Shown: positions 8,661 to 18,000 of the stretch, piece after piece
Layout: the number at the start of each line of letters is the position of its first letter
Numbering within the stretch: position 1 is the first letter of the stretch
Program-made: the position numbers and the translations under genes
Source: Parabacteroides sp.
GTDB lineage: Bacteria > Bacteroidota > Bacteroidia > Bacteroidales > Tannerellaceae
Reading direction: 5' to 3'
DNA: 64,000 nucleotides
Assembly: GCA_019417325.1 (NCBI GenBank)
Contig: DXVO01000016.1
Location: 1 to 64,000 of the forward strand
Notes under the pieces: generated by a model
The model's input: only the letters and a program-made list of their open reading frames with translations
Databases searched by the model: none
Told to the model about the DNA's origin: nothing

Positions 8661-8755
8661 TGACAAGTGACAGTTGACAGTTATTTTTCGGCTTTCAGCC
8701 GATTTATATAAACCTATTAACTGTCAACCGTCAACTGTCAATTGTCAACTTTTTA
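8661..8755 (+). terminator. Heptad-repeat inverted repeat with T-run after lysA
   Basis: The left arm (8662-8682) repeats GACAGTT with a 7-bp step and the right arm (8719-8753) repeats AACTGTC with the same step. The arms pair, with a small internal hairpin (CGGCTTTCAGCCG) and a T5 run at the end. It could terminate lysA transcription, but it belongs to an intergenic repeat type seen at three places in this window. Confidence 0.5.
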
Positions 8756-8759
8756 GTCG

Positions 8760-9935
8760 ATGAGCGAAAATTTACTTACATTCTCTTCCCTTGAAATATG
8801 CCTTATCTGCATTACCGGGGGATTATTTGTTATCCAGCTACTTTATGCTCTGATTGCCTATGCACGCCCGGTTCGTGCGGCGAAAAATGCAGAAAGGGAT
8901 GATAGGACAACAACCGGAAAAGATATCCCCGTATCTGTTATTGTGTATACACACGGGGAACCGGAAAATCTGAAAAAGAATCTTCCGGCGTTACTTACCC
9001 AGGACTATCCGGAATATGAAATTGTTGTTGTAAATGACGGTTCCGACGATAACAGTGAGGATGTATTGAAAATCCTCTCCAGCGAATACAAACACCTCTA
9101 TTATACATTCGTTCCCAACGACACCCAATATCTGAGCCATAAGAAACTGGCACTGACCATGGGTATCAAAGCAGCTAAATATGATACGTTGCTTTTCACG
9201 GAAGCGAGATGCCATCCGGTAAGTGACCAGTGGATAAGCTCCATGACAAAGGGGTACACCAAACAAACCGAAATCCGGTTAGGGTTTTGCTCCTATCCTT
9301 TCTACAAGGGCATAATGCACAAGATGATTGCCTATGATAATTTACAGAACGGACTCAGGTATTTATCTTCAGCCCTCGCCCAACATCCTTACTCCGGCAA
9401 TGGCTGCAACCTCTCTTATCGTAAGGAATTATTCTTTTCCCAAAAAGGCTTCAGCAAATCGTTGAATCTCCATGCCGGTGCAGACGACCTGTTTGTCAAC
9501 AATGCAGCAACTCCTGAAAATACCCAGGTGGAATATTCGGCAAACAGCCTTATGGAAACAGGAGAGATGGATGACTACGAAACCTGGAAAGAGATAAAAG
9601 TGTCGCGCGCGGCCACACAGCCTTATTATAAAGGATTCCAGCTTGCCTTTTATCAAATGGAAGTATATGGGTATCTGCTATTCCTGATAGCTGCTTTAGT
9701 TTCCATTGTCACAGGTATATTGGGGAACTGGCTGGTTGCTTTGTTTGCAGGGCTACTGTTTATTATCCGCTGTGTCGTAAGAATAAATGTATTCCGTAAA
9801 GCAGCCATACTGCTCCATCAGCGGCCATTAACAGCTTGGCTGCCTTTACTGGAAATAAATCTGATTGCATACGATTTATACATCCATATTTACAGGAACT
9901 TCAAAGGGAAGAGGGATTATACTTCCTGGATTTAA
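8760..9935 (+). CDS. Membrane-associated family 2 glycosyltransferase
   Basis: A 391-residue GT2 protein. An N-terminal membrane segment (about 12-34) is followed by a GT-A domain beginning VSVIVYTHGEPENLKKNLPALLTQDYPEYEIVVVNDGSDD. A catalytic-type Asp pair lies in HAGADDLFV, and there are C-terminal membrane helices (about 298-345). It probably transfers sugar from a nucleotide donor to an envelope glycan or lipid on the cytoplasmic face. One oddity is that where relatives usually have a DxD-type 'TDADC.P' sequence, this protein reads FTEARCHP, so the usual first Asp is replaced. It converges on the LolC/E-like gene with 1 bp between the stop codons and no terminator between them. Donor and acceptor are unknown. 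Confidence 0.82.
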   Translation: MSENLLTFSSLEICLICITGGLFVIQLLYALIAYARPVRAAKNAERDDRTTTGKDIPVSVIVYTHGEPENLKKNLPALLTQDYPEYEIVVVNDGSDDNSEDVLKILSSEYKHLYYTFVPNDTQYLSHKKLALTMGIKAAKYDTLLFTEARCHPVSDQWISSMTKGYTKQTEIRLGFCSYPFYKGIMHKMIAYDNLQNGLRYLSSALAQHPYSGNGCNLSYRKELFFSQKGFSKSLNLHAGADDLFVNNAATPENTQVEYSANSLMETGEMDDYETWKEIKVSRAATQPYYKGFQLAFYQMEVYGYLLFLIAALVSIVTGILGNWLVALFAGLLFIIRCVVRINVFRKAAILLHQRPLTAWLPLLEINLIAYDLYIHIYRNFKGKRDYTSWI

Positions 9936-9936
9936 G

Positions 9937-11181
9937 CTATTCGAACCGGATACTTTTTGCCGGGTCTATCTTCGTAATCAAATAAGACGGTCCCAGCATC
10001 ATCAGCATTGCCGCACATAAAGTTCCCAGATTCAAAAGAAGAAGTGCTCCGATATTCAAGTCGATAGGCACAGCATCCAGATAATAGGTTGAAGGATCGA
10101 GGCTCACTACATGGAAATAAGATTGTACCACACACAATGTAATGCCGATTACATTTCCCCAAAGCATACCTTTTCCTATCAGGAAGAATGAAATATATAA
10201 AAAGATTTTGCGGATACTTGCATTGTTCTGACCTAAGGCTTTTAATATACCGATCATATTGGTACGCTCCAGAATGATAATAAGCAAGCCCGAAATCATA
10301 GTAAAACCGGCTACAGCCAAAATCAATACCAGGATAACGACGACATTGATGTCCTGTACTTCCAGCCAGTCGAATATCATCGGATTCATTTCTTTAATGG
10401 AACGGGTATAATAAGTGTTTCCCTGCCGGTCTTTCTTTTCCGCCATATCGAAATAGAGGTCTTCGGCCGTCTGGTCGAGATTATTGTAATTATCGACCAA
10501 CAGTTCCAGTCCGCTTACTTCGTCCTGGGCCCATCCGTTCAGACGACGGATTTGCCGGATATCGGTTATTACAAAAATCTTATCGTAGTCGAGAAAACCG
10601 GTTTCATAAATACCAGAGATATGGAATTTACGGGCACGGACATCTTCCTGCACGAAATAGGTCAGGAAAGAATCCCCCACTTTCAGCCCCAGCAGGTCTG
10701 CAAGGTAACGGGAAATCACTACATCCGTCGATACCTTATCCGGATTCAGAGACAGCAATTCACCCTCTTTCAGATTATTACGGAAGAATGTCCAGTCATA
10801 ATCCGTATCCACTCCTTTCAGTACGATTCCCTGGAAATCCGTATCTGTTTTCAGAATGCCCGGTTTAGTGGCAAAAGCCTCCACATGGCGAATACCCGGA
10901 AATGATTTTAAATGTTGCAGGAGTGAATCGCTCACGGCTATCGGAGTCGATTCGTAAGAAGTATTGCTATCGAAATTCGTAATCTGGATATGGGAACCGA
11001 AACCGATGACTTTATTCCGTATTTCTTTCTTGAAACCAATGACTATCGCAACGGAAAGTATCATTACTGTCAGTCCCAAAGCAATGCCGATAATGGCAAT
11101 ACGAACTACGGGAGGAGTTGCCTGATTGTTCCCCTCCTTACTAAAATGGATTCTTTTTGCAATAAATAATTCCAGATTCAT
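9937..11181 (-). CDS. LolC/LolE-like ABC transporter permease (FtsX/MacB type)
   Basis: A 414-residue integral membrane protein with one helix near residues 24-48, a large periplasmic domain, and three helices in the C-terminal third (about 280-305, 325-350, 375-400). This is the MacB_PCD plus FtsX domain layout. 'RIAIIGIALGLTVMILSVAIVIGFKKEI' and 'GLLIIILERTNMIGILKALGQNNASIRKIF' are typical of LolC/E lipoprotein-release permeases. Its ATPase is not adjacent; the FtsE-like gene at 5338-6015 is a possible but unproven partner. Its start overlaps the upstream aminotransferase stop by 4 bp, so translation is probably coupled. Confidence 0.85.
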   Translation of the reverse strand: MNLELFIAKRIHFSKEGNNQATPPVVRIAIIGIALGLTVMILSVAIVIGFKKEIRNKVIGFGSHIQITNFDSNTSYESTPIAVSDSLLQHLKSFPGIRHVEAFATKPGILKTDTDFQGIVLKGVDTDYDWTFFRNNLKEGELLSLNPDKVSTDVVISRYLADLLGLKVGDSFLTYFVQEDVRARKFHISGIYETGFLDYDKIFVITDIRQIRRLNGWAQDEVSGLELLVDNYNNLDQTAEDLYFDMAEKKDRQGNTYYTRSIKEMNPMIFDWLEVQDINVVVILVLILAVAGFTMISGLLIIILERTNMIGILKALGQNNASIRKIFLYISFFLIGKGMLWGNVIGITLCVVQSYFHVVSLDPSTYYLDAVPIDLNIGALLLLNLGTLCAAMLMMLGPSYLITKIDPAKSIRFE

Positions 11182-12380
11182 TCCATTACTCTTCCCGGAT
11201 AAGCTTCCAATGCTTTTTGAAGAACAATGAGCGCTTTTGCCAGGTCTTCTTTCTTTAATACATAAGCGATGCGGACTTCATTCCTGCCAAGTCCCGGGGT
11301 CGTATAGAAGCCGGAAGCCGGAGCCATCATGATAGTCTGTCCTTCATACTCAAATTCGCTCAGGCACCATGCACAGAATTTATCGGCATCATCCACCGGT
11401 AGTTTTGCAACGGTATAGAAAGCCCCCATAGGAATCGGAGAGTAGCAACCGGGAATACGGTTCAAGCCGTCAATCAGGAATTTACGACGTTCCACATATT
11501 CGTTATATACATCCAGCATATACTCTTCAGGAGTATCCAACGAAGCTTCTGCCACAATCTGACCGATCAATGGAGGACTCAAACGAGCCTGGCACCATTT
11601 CATTACATTTTCCTTTACCAACTTGTTTTTGGTAATCAATGCACCGATACGGATACCGCATTCGCTGTAACGCTTGGAAACGGAATCGACCAATACCACA
11701 TTGTTCTCGATACCTTTCAGATGGAATGCCGAAATATAAGGAGCACCGGTATAGCAGAACTCACGGTATACTTCGTCTGAAAACAGGAATAAATCATATT
11801 TCTTTACCATATCACGAATCTGGTCCATCTCTTTTTGGGTATAGAGGTAACCTGTCGGATTATTCGGGTTACAAATCAGAATCGCTTTGGTACGTGGGGT
11901 AATCAGTTCTTCAAACTTTTCCACGGAAGGAAGGGCAAACCCTTCATCAATGGTAGAAGCAACAGTTTTGATAACAGCACCGCATGAGATAGCAAAAGCC
12001 ATATAGTTGGCATAAGCCGGTTCCGGCACAATTATCTCGTCGCCCGGATCCAGACAAGCCATAAAAGAGAAAAATACGGCTTCCGAACCTCCGGTAGTAA
12101 TAATAATATCGTCTACATCTACATTGATGTTGAATTTGGCATAATATTTCACTAATTTTTCCCTGAAACTACGGATACCTTCACTGGGAGAATATTCCAA
12201 CACCTTACGGTCCACATGGCGCATCGCTTCCATCGCGACTTCGGGTGTAGGTAAATCGGGCTGGCCGATATTAAGATGATATACCTTGAGACCTTTGGCC
12301 TTAGCCTGGTTGGCTAACGGAACGAGCTTTCTGATAGGAGAAGCCGGCATGCTGACTCCTCGTTGTGAAATATTAGGCAT
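11178..12380 (-). CDS. Class I/II PLP-dependent aminotransferase (aspartate aminotransferase-like)
   Basis: A 400-residue fold-type I aminotransferase. The PLP lysine is Lys236 in DSVSKRYSECGIRIG. NPNNPTG (171-177) and SDEVYREF (201-208) bind the cofactor, and TTGGSEA (95-101) holds the phosphate. The substrate-carboxylate Arg is probably in NEVRIAYVL near the C-terminus. Substrate preference cannot be read with confidence; aspartate or other amino acids are possible. It overlaps the permease gene by 4 bp. A TATCTTTG box on the minus strand at 12408-12415 is a likely promoter. Confidence 0.88.
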   Translation of the reverse strand: MPNISQRGVSMPASPIRKLVPLANQAKAKGLKVYHLNIGQPDLPTPEVAMEAMRHVDRKVLEYSPSEGIRSFREKLVKYYAKFNINVDVDDIIITTGGSEAVFFSFMACLDPGDEIIVPEPAYANYMAFAISCGAVIKTVASTIDEGFALPSVEKFEELITPRTKAILICNPNNPTGYLYTQKEMDQIRDMVKKYDLFLFSDEVYREFCYTGAPYISAFHLKGIENNVVLVDSVSKRYSECGIRIGALITKNKLVKENVMKWCQARLSPPLIGQIVAEASLDTPEEYMLDVYNEYVERRKFLIDGLNRIPGCYSPIPMGAFYTVAKLPVDDADKFCAWCLSEFEYEGQTIMMAPASGFYTTPGLGRNEVRIAYVLKKEDLAKALIVLQKALEAYPGRVME

Positions 12381-12407
12381 TACTATTACTGTTAGTTTTT
12401 AATGCCG

Positions 12408-12415
12408 CAAAGATA
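12408..12415 (-). promoter_or_regulatory. Probable -7 box (TATCTTTG) for the aminotransferase-permease pair
   Basis: Reads TATCTTTG on the minus strand, 28-35 bp upstream of the aminotransferase start codon. This is the canonical Bacteroidetes -7 motif and distance. Confidence 0.6.
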
Positions 12416-12421
12416 GGAATT

Positions 12422-12502
12422 AATTGAGAATTGAAAATTGAAAATTGAAAATTAAATCCCCTCAAGAGTCACAGAGTGAAACTAATTTTCAATTTTCAAT
12501 TC
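12422..12502 (-). repeat. Heptad inverted repeat (AATTGAA / AATTTTC)
   Basis: Four AATTGAA heptamers (12422-12455) face AATTTTC heptamers (12484-12502), making a long AT-only stem around about 30 bases. It lies between the YitT stop and the aminotransferase promoter, so it may end YitT transcription. It has the same 7-bp step as the tracts at 7462 and 8661. Confidence 0.55.
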
Positions 12503-12516
12503 GCTTTTTTAACAAA

Positions 12517-13431
12517 TCAGATCCCCGGACGCGGAGCATCCTTACTGGCGTGCATGGTTGAGATAAATGCCTGCGGGTCTATATCTTTCACTTCGTCTTT
12601 CAAACGGGGAAGGTCTTTACGTTCTGCAATTGTAAATATGATTTCTCTTTCTTTTCCTTCATACATGCCACGACCATGCAGGAATGTTCCCCGCATTCCC
12701 ATTTTTTCAACTATCAAATCTTTAATTTCCTGAGTTTTCCTGGAGACGATAAATACGGCACGGTTGGGGTTTTCGGTCTGGAACATCTCGACAATCTTTC
12801 CATATACGAAAATCGCAAACCATGAATACAAAGGTACGGCCCAATCACGGAATACTATCAGGCCCAGCATAACAACAGCGGAATCGAGCACTATAATCAT
12901 ATTGCTGACTTTCAGGTTCGAGTTGTTTGCAATGACACGTGCCAATACGTCTGTTCCCGCACTGGTACTTTGTGCACGGAACACACAGGTTACCCCGATA
13001 CCCAATATGGCACCTCCATAAAAACAGGCGATAAAGCTATCATTCTCCACCAGTGGCTGGCTTCCGCATAAATAGGATAAACTGTCTGTAAAGATTGAAA
13101 TCAACAAAAAAGTAACAATCGTTTTCGGACCGGACGATAAACCTATTTTCTTCATGGCAAGGATCATCAATGGTATATTAAAGCAAAGCGCGGTAACCCC
13201 CATAGGCAATCCCTCCGGCATAAATGAAAATAAGCCTTTCGTTACATAATGTATCACAATAGAGATACCATATACTCCTCCCGGTACAATCTTATAAGGA
13301 GCAAGGAAAAGCACATAACTCAGTGCTTGCAAAAATGCGCCGACGACTATTAAGGTATAGTCTATGGCATTTCTTTTCAAGGTAGCATTAGATGCCAGAT
13401 TAAGCTGTTGTTTCATATTTGTGTTATTCAT
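12517..13431 (-). CDS. YitT family membrane protein (DUF161 plus DUF2179)
   Basis: A 304-residue protein with several membrane helices in the first 200 or so residues ('DYTLIVVGAFLQALSYVLFLAPYKIVPGGVYGISIVIHY' and the glycine-rich GGAILGIGVTCVFRAQSTSAGTDVLA). A C-terminal cytosolic DUF2179 domain follows (about 215-300: RAVFIVSRKTQEIKDLIVEKMGMRGTF, FTIAERKDL). The TSAGTD motif is characteristic of the family. The biochemical function is unknown. It is a single gene with its own TATCTTTG promoter box. Confidence 0.88.
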   Translation of the reverse strand: MNNTNMKQQLNLASNATLKRNAIDYTLIVVGAFLQALSYVLFLAPYKIVPGGVYGISIVIHYVTKGLFSFMPEGLPMGVTALCFNIPLMILAMKKIGLSSGPKTIVTFLLISIFTDSLSYLCGSQPLVENDSFIACFYGGAILGIGVTCVFRAQSTSAGTDVLARVIANNSNLKVSNMIIVLDSAVVMLGLIVFRDWAVPLYSWFAIFVYGKIVEMFQTENPNRAVFIVSRKTQEIKDLIVEKMGMRGTFLHGRGMYEGKEREIIFTIAERKDLPRLKDEVKDIDPQAFISTMHASKDAPRPGI

Positions 13432-13448
13432 TATTTGTAAAATCGCCG

Positions 13449-13456
13449 CAAAGATA
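13449..13456 (-). promoter_or_regulatory. Probable -7 box (TATCTTTG) for the YitT-family gene
   Basis: Canonical TATCTTTG on the minus strand, 18-25 bp before the YitT start codon. Confidence 0.55.
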
Positions 13457-13541
13457 CAACATTATTTATCATTTATACCTTTGTTTTAAGGGTAAGCAGG
13501 AGTTTTCGAGTCTTATATAAAAGATATTAAAATCTTACGCT

Positions 13542-13549
13542 TATCTTTG
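13542..13549 (+). promoter_or_regulatory. Probable -7 box (TATCTTTG) for the FecR-SusC-SusD operon leader
   Basis: Canonical TAnnTTTG on the plus strand. If used, it gives a leader of roughly 415 nt before FecR, which would contain all the hairpins at 13554-13846. The -33 element is not clear. Confidence 0.5.
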
Positions 13550-13553
13550 TACC

Positions 13554-13846
13554 ATACATTGATTTGTAAAGCGTTGCTTCAATGTATACTATTTTAATAA
13601 AAGCATAAGCGTTTAAGATATTATCCGACTTTGGAATCTGGACAATTTCACTACGACCGGATAAAGCAACAAACGTTCATGCTCTTTTCTTGTTATATTC
13701 AGAATTATCATCTGCATATCAAGATAAAGGGCGTGGGCTGTTGTATATATGGTCGTAAGGCTGTCCAGAGCCTCAAAGTCAATATATCAACAGTTTCCAC
13801 GCTTCTTTAGTTTATGATATCCGGTTTGGAAACAGCCGGATAATAT
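13554..13846 (+). ncRNA. Candidate structured leader RNA with competing stems
   Basis: Hairpin 1 pairs 13554-13562 with 13579-13587. Four related words (A 13618-13627, B 13657-13664, C 13818-13824, D 13836-13846) can pair as A:B and C:D (7 bp each) or nested as A:D (10 bp, ATATTATCCG with CGGATAATAT) and B:C (7 bp). Between B and C lies a long hairpin: 13731-13736 with 13797-13802, then 13738-13743 with 13788-13793, then AGGCT/AGCCT around GTCCAG. Competing stems suggest a conformational switch. I do not recognise a known RNA family. No clear terminator follows, so it is probably a 5' leader rather than a free sRNA. Confidence 0.4.
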
Positions 13847-13972
13847 ACAGGATGATTATGTTGCTGATTTCTACTCCAAAAACAAGTTTTTTCAAAAAAA
13901 ATACAAAAAAAACCACTTTTCATTTAAGGGGTACCTGTCCTTTTTGAGTCTCACTCTCTAGAAAATAAAAAT

Positions 13973-14959
13973 ATGGACAAACGTATACCCTGGGATATTA
14001 TTATAAAAAAGTTCAAAGACGAGATTTCTTCGGATGAGCAAACCTTGTTAAACTTATGGCTTGCCGAAGAAAAGAACCGGAGTGTTTACAATGAATTGGA
14101 AATACTCTGGATGTCTATTATACAGGATGGACTCAACTATAAATCGGATGCTGATGCCCTATGGGTAAAGATGGAGCGAAGAATGAAGAAGAGCCAGCCC
14201 AGGACAATCCAGTTCTCTTTAACGAATTTCCGCTGGTTATCCGGAGTAGCTTCCATATTACTTATTGTTCTGCTGTCCACTACGGGGTATATGGCGAGCG
14301 AATATCTTCAAGCCAATACAATAGTACAAACTTATAGCTCTTTAGGAGGCAAATCCAAAGTCATATTGCCCGACGGCACTTATGTCTGGTTGAATGCCGA
14401 ATCTACTTTAGAATATACAACTACGGCATGGAGCAAAACCCGGAATGTCAAACTAAACGGAGAGGCTTATTTTGAAGTTAAAAAAGACCCGAAGCGCCCT
14501 TTCATTGTAAAAAGCGGAGGGTTGGATGTCAAAGTGCATGGTACCTCCTTTAATGTAGAAGCCAGAAATAATAAGCCGAAAGTCAGTGTAAGCTTGTTAT
14601 CCGGTTCCGTTTCCGTTAAAAGCGCCACCATGACAAAAGAAATAATACCCGGCGAAGAGGCTGTCTATTCCAAAAAGGACGGACATATCAAAATCGGGAA
14701 AAGCGATGTGGCATTCGCCGCCATGTGGGCGAACGAAACCATTCATTTCGAACGAAAATCAATCAAAGAACTAACAAAGTTTTTATCAAAATGGTATGGT
14801 GTAAAGATTATACTGGATCCATCAATACCAGAGAATCAAGCATATACTTTTTCAGTTAAAAACGAACCGCTGGAAGAAATACTCCGCCTGATGGCACGAG
14901 CTAATCCGATACGATACAGTTTTGATGAAAAAAACATAGTTCGAATAAAACGGAAGTGA
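13973..14959 (+). CDS. FecR-family anti-sigma factor (no adjacent sigma factor)
   Basis: A 328-residue transmembrane anti-sigma factor. A cytoplasmic N-terminal DUF4880-like segment (1-80) contains DEQTLLNLWLAEEKNRSVYNELE. One helix lies at about 86-107. The periplasmic FecR domain has GGKSKVILPDGTYVWLNAESTLEY and GEAYFEVKKDPKRPFIV. The C-terminal DUF4974 part reads FERKSIKELTKFLSKWYGVKIILDP. By family precedent it senses the SusC N-terminal signalling domain and controls an ECF sigma factor. None is encoded nearby, so the partner must be elsewhere. It is first in the operon with SusC, SusD and a DUF3823 protein. Confidence 0.9.
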   Translation: MDKRIPWDIIIKKFKDEISSDEQTLLNLWLAEEKNRSVYNELEILWMSIIQDGLNYKSDADALWVKMERRMKKSQPRTIQFSLTNFRWLSGVASILLIVLLSTTGYMASEYLQANTIVQTYSSLGGKSKVILPDGTYVWLNAESTLEYTTTAWSKTRNVKLNGEAYFEVKKDPKRPFIVKSGGLDVKVHGTSFNVEARNNKPKVSVSLLSGSVSVKSATMTKEIIPGEEAVYSKKDGHIKIGKSDVAFAAMWANETIHFERKSIKELTKFLSKWYGVKIILDPSIPENQAYTFSVKNEPLEEILRLMARANPIRYSFDEKNIVRIKRK

Positions 14960-15077
14960 AATCATTTAAATCCAAGTTGCCTATGAGAATGTAATGTAAG
15001 TATGAAAAAACACCTATTTAGTTTTTAGTTTCATTTAATTAATCATCTATTCAAAAACAAATCTTAAAACAGGAGTT

Positions 15078-18000
15078 ATGAAGAAACGAATGTTCTATTA
15101 TGTCAGTGGAAAGATATGGAGAATTCCACTGTTTATTAGCATTTTTTGCTTGTTAACCAGCGTCTATGGTTCGACCTATGCAAAAGGTCAGTCCCGTTCT
15201 ATTTCTATTCAATTAGAAAATGTATTATTGAGCGATGCACTCAACCAGATAGAAAAAGCGAGTGGATACTCTTTTTTCTATGATGAAAACAAAGTTAATT
15301 TATCCCACCGGGTAAGCTTAAATGCAAAAAATAAAACAGTCAGTGAAGTTTTGAATAACATTTTAAAATCCACGGGACTCACTTACGAAGTTTCAAACAA
15401 CCAGATTATTCTGTTACCGGCAGAAAAAAAAGCATCCCAACCGGGTACTACTACCGGACCATCTGCAACAGCAGAAACACAACAGCAGAAAATAATAAAA
15501 GGTGTTGTTGTTGATAACTTAGGCGAACCGGTTATCGGAGCTAATGTTATTGAAAAAGGAACCACAAACGGTACCGTAACCGATGCGAACGGAGAATTCT
15601 CATTGGAAGTTCCATCGAATGCTACTTTAGAAATTTCTTTTATCGGTTATATCACCCAGCAAGTAGCAGCTAAGGGAAGCCAGATAAAAGTCGCACTAAG
15701 AGAAGACTCACAAGCACTGGACGAAGTGGTTGTAACAGGTTTCGGTTTGTCACAGAAAAAAGCGACTTTAACAGGTGCTATTACTGCCGTTGGAAGTGAC
15801 GATATCAGCCGTTCCGTCGCTTCTACCGCATCAGGTGCCTTGGTTGGTAAAATTGCAGGTTTGAACACACGCCAGACAGACGGACGCCCGGGTGCATCAA
15901 CCAGCATGCAAATCCGTAACATGGGTACTCCGTTATACGTAATCGACGGTATCCAGTCTGACGAAGGCCAGTTCAACAACATTGACTTCAATGACATTGA
16001 TAATATCACCATCCTGAAAGATGCCTCTGCCTCTATTTATGGTGTACGTGCTGCAAATGGTGTAGTTGTTGTAACAACCAAAAAAGGTAGAAAAAATACA
16101 AAGAATACAGTGTCTATCAATGGTTATTATGGTTGGCAAAGCATGTCCAGATTCCCGAAACCGGCAGATGCCACCACTTATATCACCAACTATATCCAGT
16201 CAGAAACCGTACAAGGCAAAACGGATTACACTTACAGTAAAACGGATTTGGAAAAATGGACTCAGGGTACTGAAAAAGGCTATGTGCCTTTCGACTGGTA
16301 TGACTACATCTGGGAAACTGCTCCCCAATACTATGTTAATGCCAATATATCCGGTGGTTCAGACAAAATCAATTACTATGTATCTGTCGGCCACCTGAAC
16401 CAGGATGCAATGATTGTAAACTATGGCGGATTCGAACGTACAAACGTTCAGATGAATATCGATGCCCAGATTAACAGCCGTTTAAAAGTCGGAGCTACAA
16501 TGAACGGTCGTATTGAAAAACGTGTAAACCCTGGTGTTCCCGGTACGGATGACTATTGGTTGCCACGCTTCGGTACCTACCGCAACTTGCCGACTAAACG
16601 TCCGTTTGCGAACGATAATCCGAAGTACCCGACACAAACTTCATCCAGCACAGAAACAAACTTCGCATGGCTGACATACGATTTGTCCGGTAAATTTGAA
16701 GAAACATGGCGCGTAGCACAGTTACAGGCAACAGCCGAATATGACATTATCGATGGTTTAAAAGCAAAGGCTTTGGTTGGTTATTATTTAGCTTATCAAA
16801 ATAAAAACAATCAGGAATACACCTACAAACTATATAGTTATGATGAAGAAACCGACACTTACCCGGTCATGTTTGAAAATACAAACCCGTGGCGCGAACG
16901 TCAGGTCGGTCATACTGAAACTGTAAACTCCAGTGTTCAGTTATCATACAACAAAAAGTTCGGAGAACATACAGTAGGAGCCGTAGTCGGACTGGAAGCA
17001 ATAAAGACAGACAAGCCCTATTCATGGTTACACTCCATACCTACAGCCAACTCATTGCATCTGATTGACTATGAAACAATGGATACTTACAATGATGATG
17101 GCATACGTACGGAAGCCCGTTTAGGTTGGTTAGGCCGTTTCAACTATGACTATGCAAACAAATACCTGTTTGAATTTTCCGCTCGTTATGACGGTTCCTG
17201 GAAATTCCAGCCAGACCACCGTTGGGGTTTCTTCCCCTCCGGTTCTATCGGATGGAGAATTTCAGAAGAAGCGTTCTGGAAAGAAAGTAAATTGAATAAC
17301 ATATTCAGTGACTTCAAGATTCGCGGTTCTTACGGTTTGGTCGGAGATGACGATCTGGGAACCTATAATGATAACGGAACAACAAGAAATTACTATAACC
17401 CTTATGACTTCCTGCCGGGTTATAACTACAAAGACGGCGGTTCTGTCATCGATGGAAAATACACAATCGGTTCTCGTCCACGCGGACTACCTGTAACAAC
17501 CTTATCATGGATTAAAGCAAAAATCCTGGATATCGGTTTCGACGTTGCTTTCTTTGACAACCGGCTGACCGGTCAGTTCGACTATTTCCGTCGTAAACGC
17601 GATGGTCTGCCCGACAGACGTTATGACGTATTATTACCTTCCGAAGTGGGTTTCAACCTGCCTTGGGAAAATCTGAAGTCAGATGTCCATACCGGTGTCG
17701 ATGCTGCTGTTCGCTGGCACGATCAAATTGAAGAGTTCACATATTCTATCGGAGCAAACATGACGTATGCCCGTTTCTACGACTGGGATCAATACAAACC
17801 ACGTTTCAGTAACTCATGGGATGAATACCGTAACTCTATCAACCAACGTTTCGGTTATATCAACTGGGGACTGGAAGCTATCGGACAGTTCCAGAGTTGG
17901 GAGGAAATCGCTACATATCCTATCGATAACGACCGTCAGGGAAACAAGACACTTCGCCCCGGAGACATCATTTATAAAGACGTAAACGGTGACGGTGTAA

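Larger units (their letters stand above)
13432..13972. other. 540-bp intergenic region with a long structured leader
   Basis: Between the divergent YitT and FecR genes. It carries a minus-strand promoter box for YitT (13449-13456), a plus-strand TATCTTTG box (13542-13549), and dyads from 13554 to 13846. No ECF sigma gene is found, although FecR genes usually have one nearby. Confidence 0.6.

Noticed and set aside
9933..9939. Missing terminator between the convergent GT2 and LolC/E-like genes
   Set aside because: The stop codons are 1 bp apart and no hairpin is seen, but closely convergent genes are common and nothing further can be concluded.
13554..13846. 6S RNA, RNase P RNA or tmRNA
   Set aside because: No diagnostic conserved cores of RNase P or tmRNA are visible, and the structure is not a single long bulged hairpin as in 6S RNA. 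It is kept only as a candidate leader.
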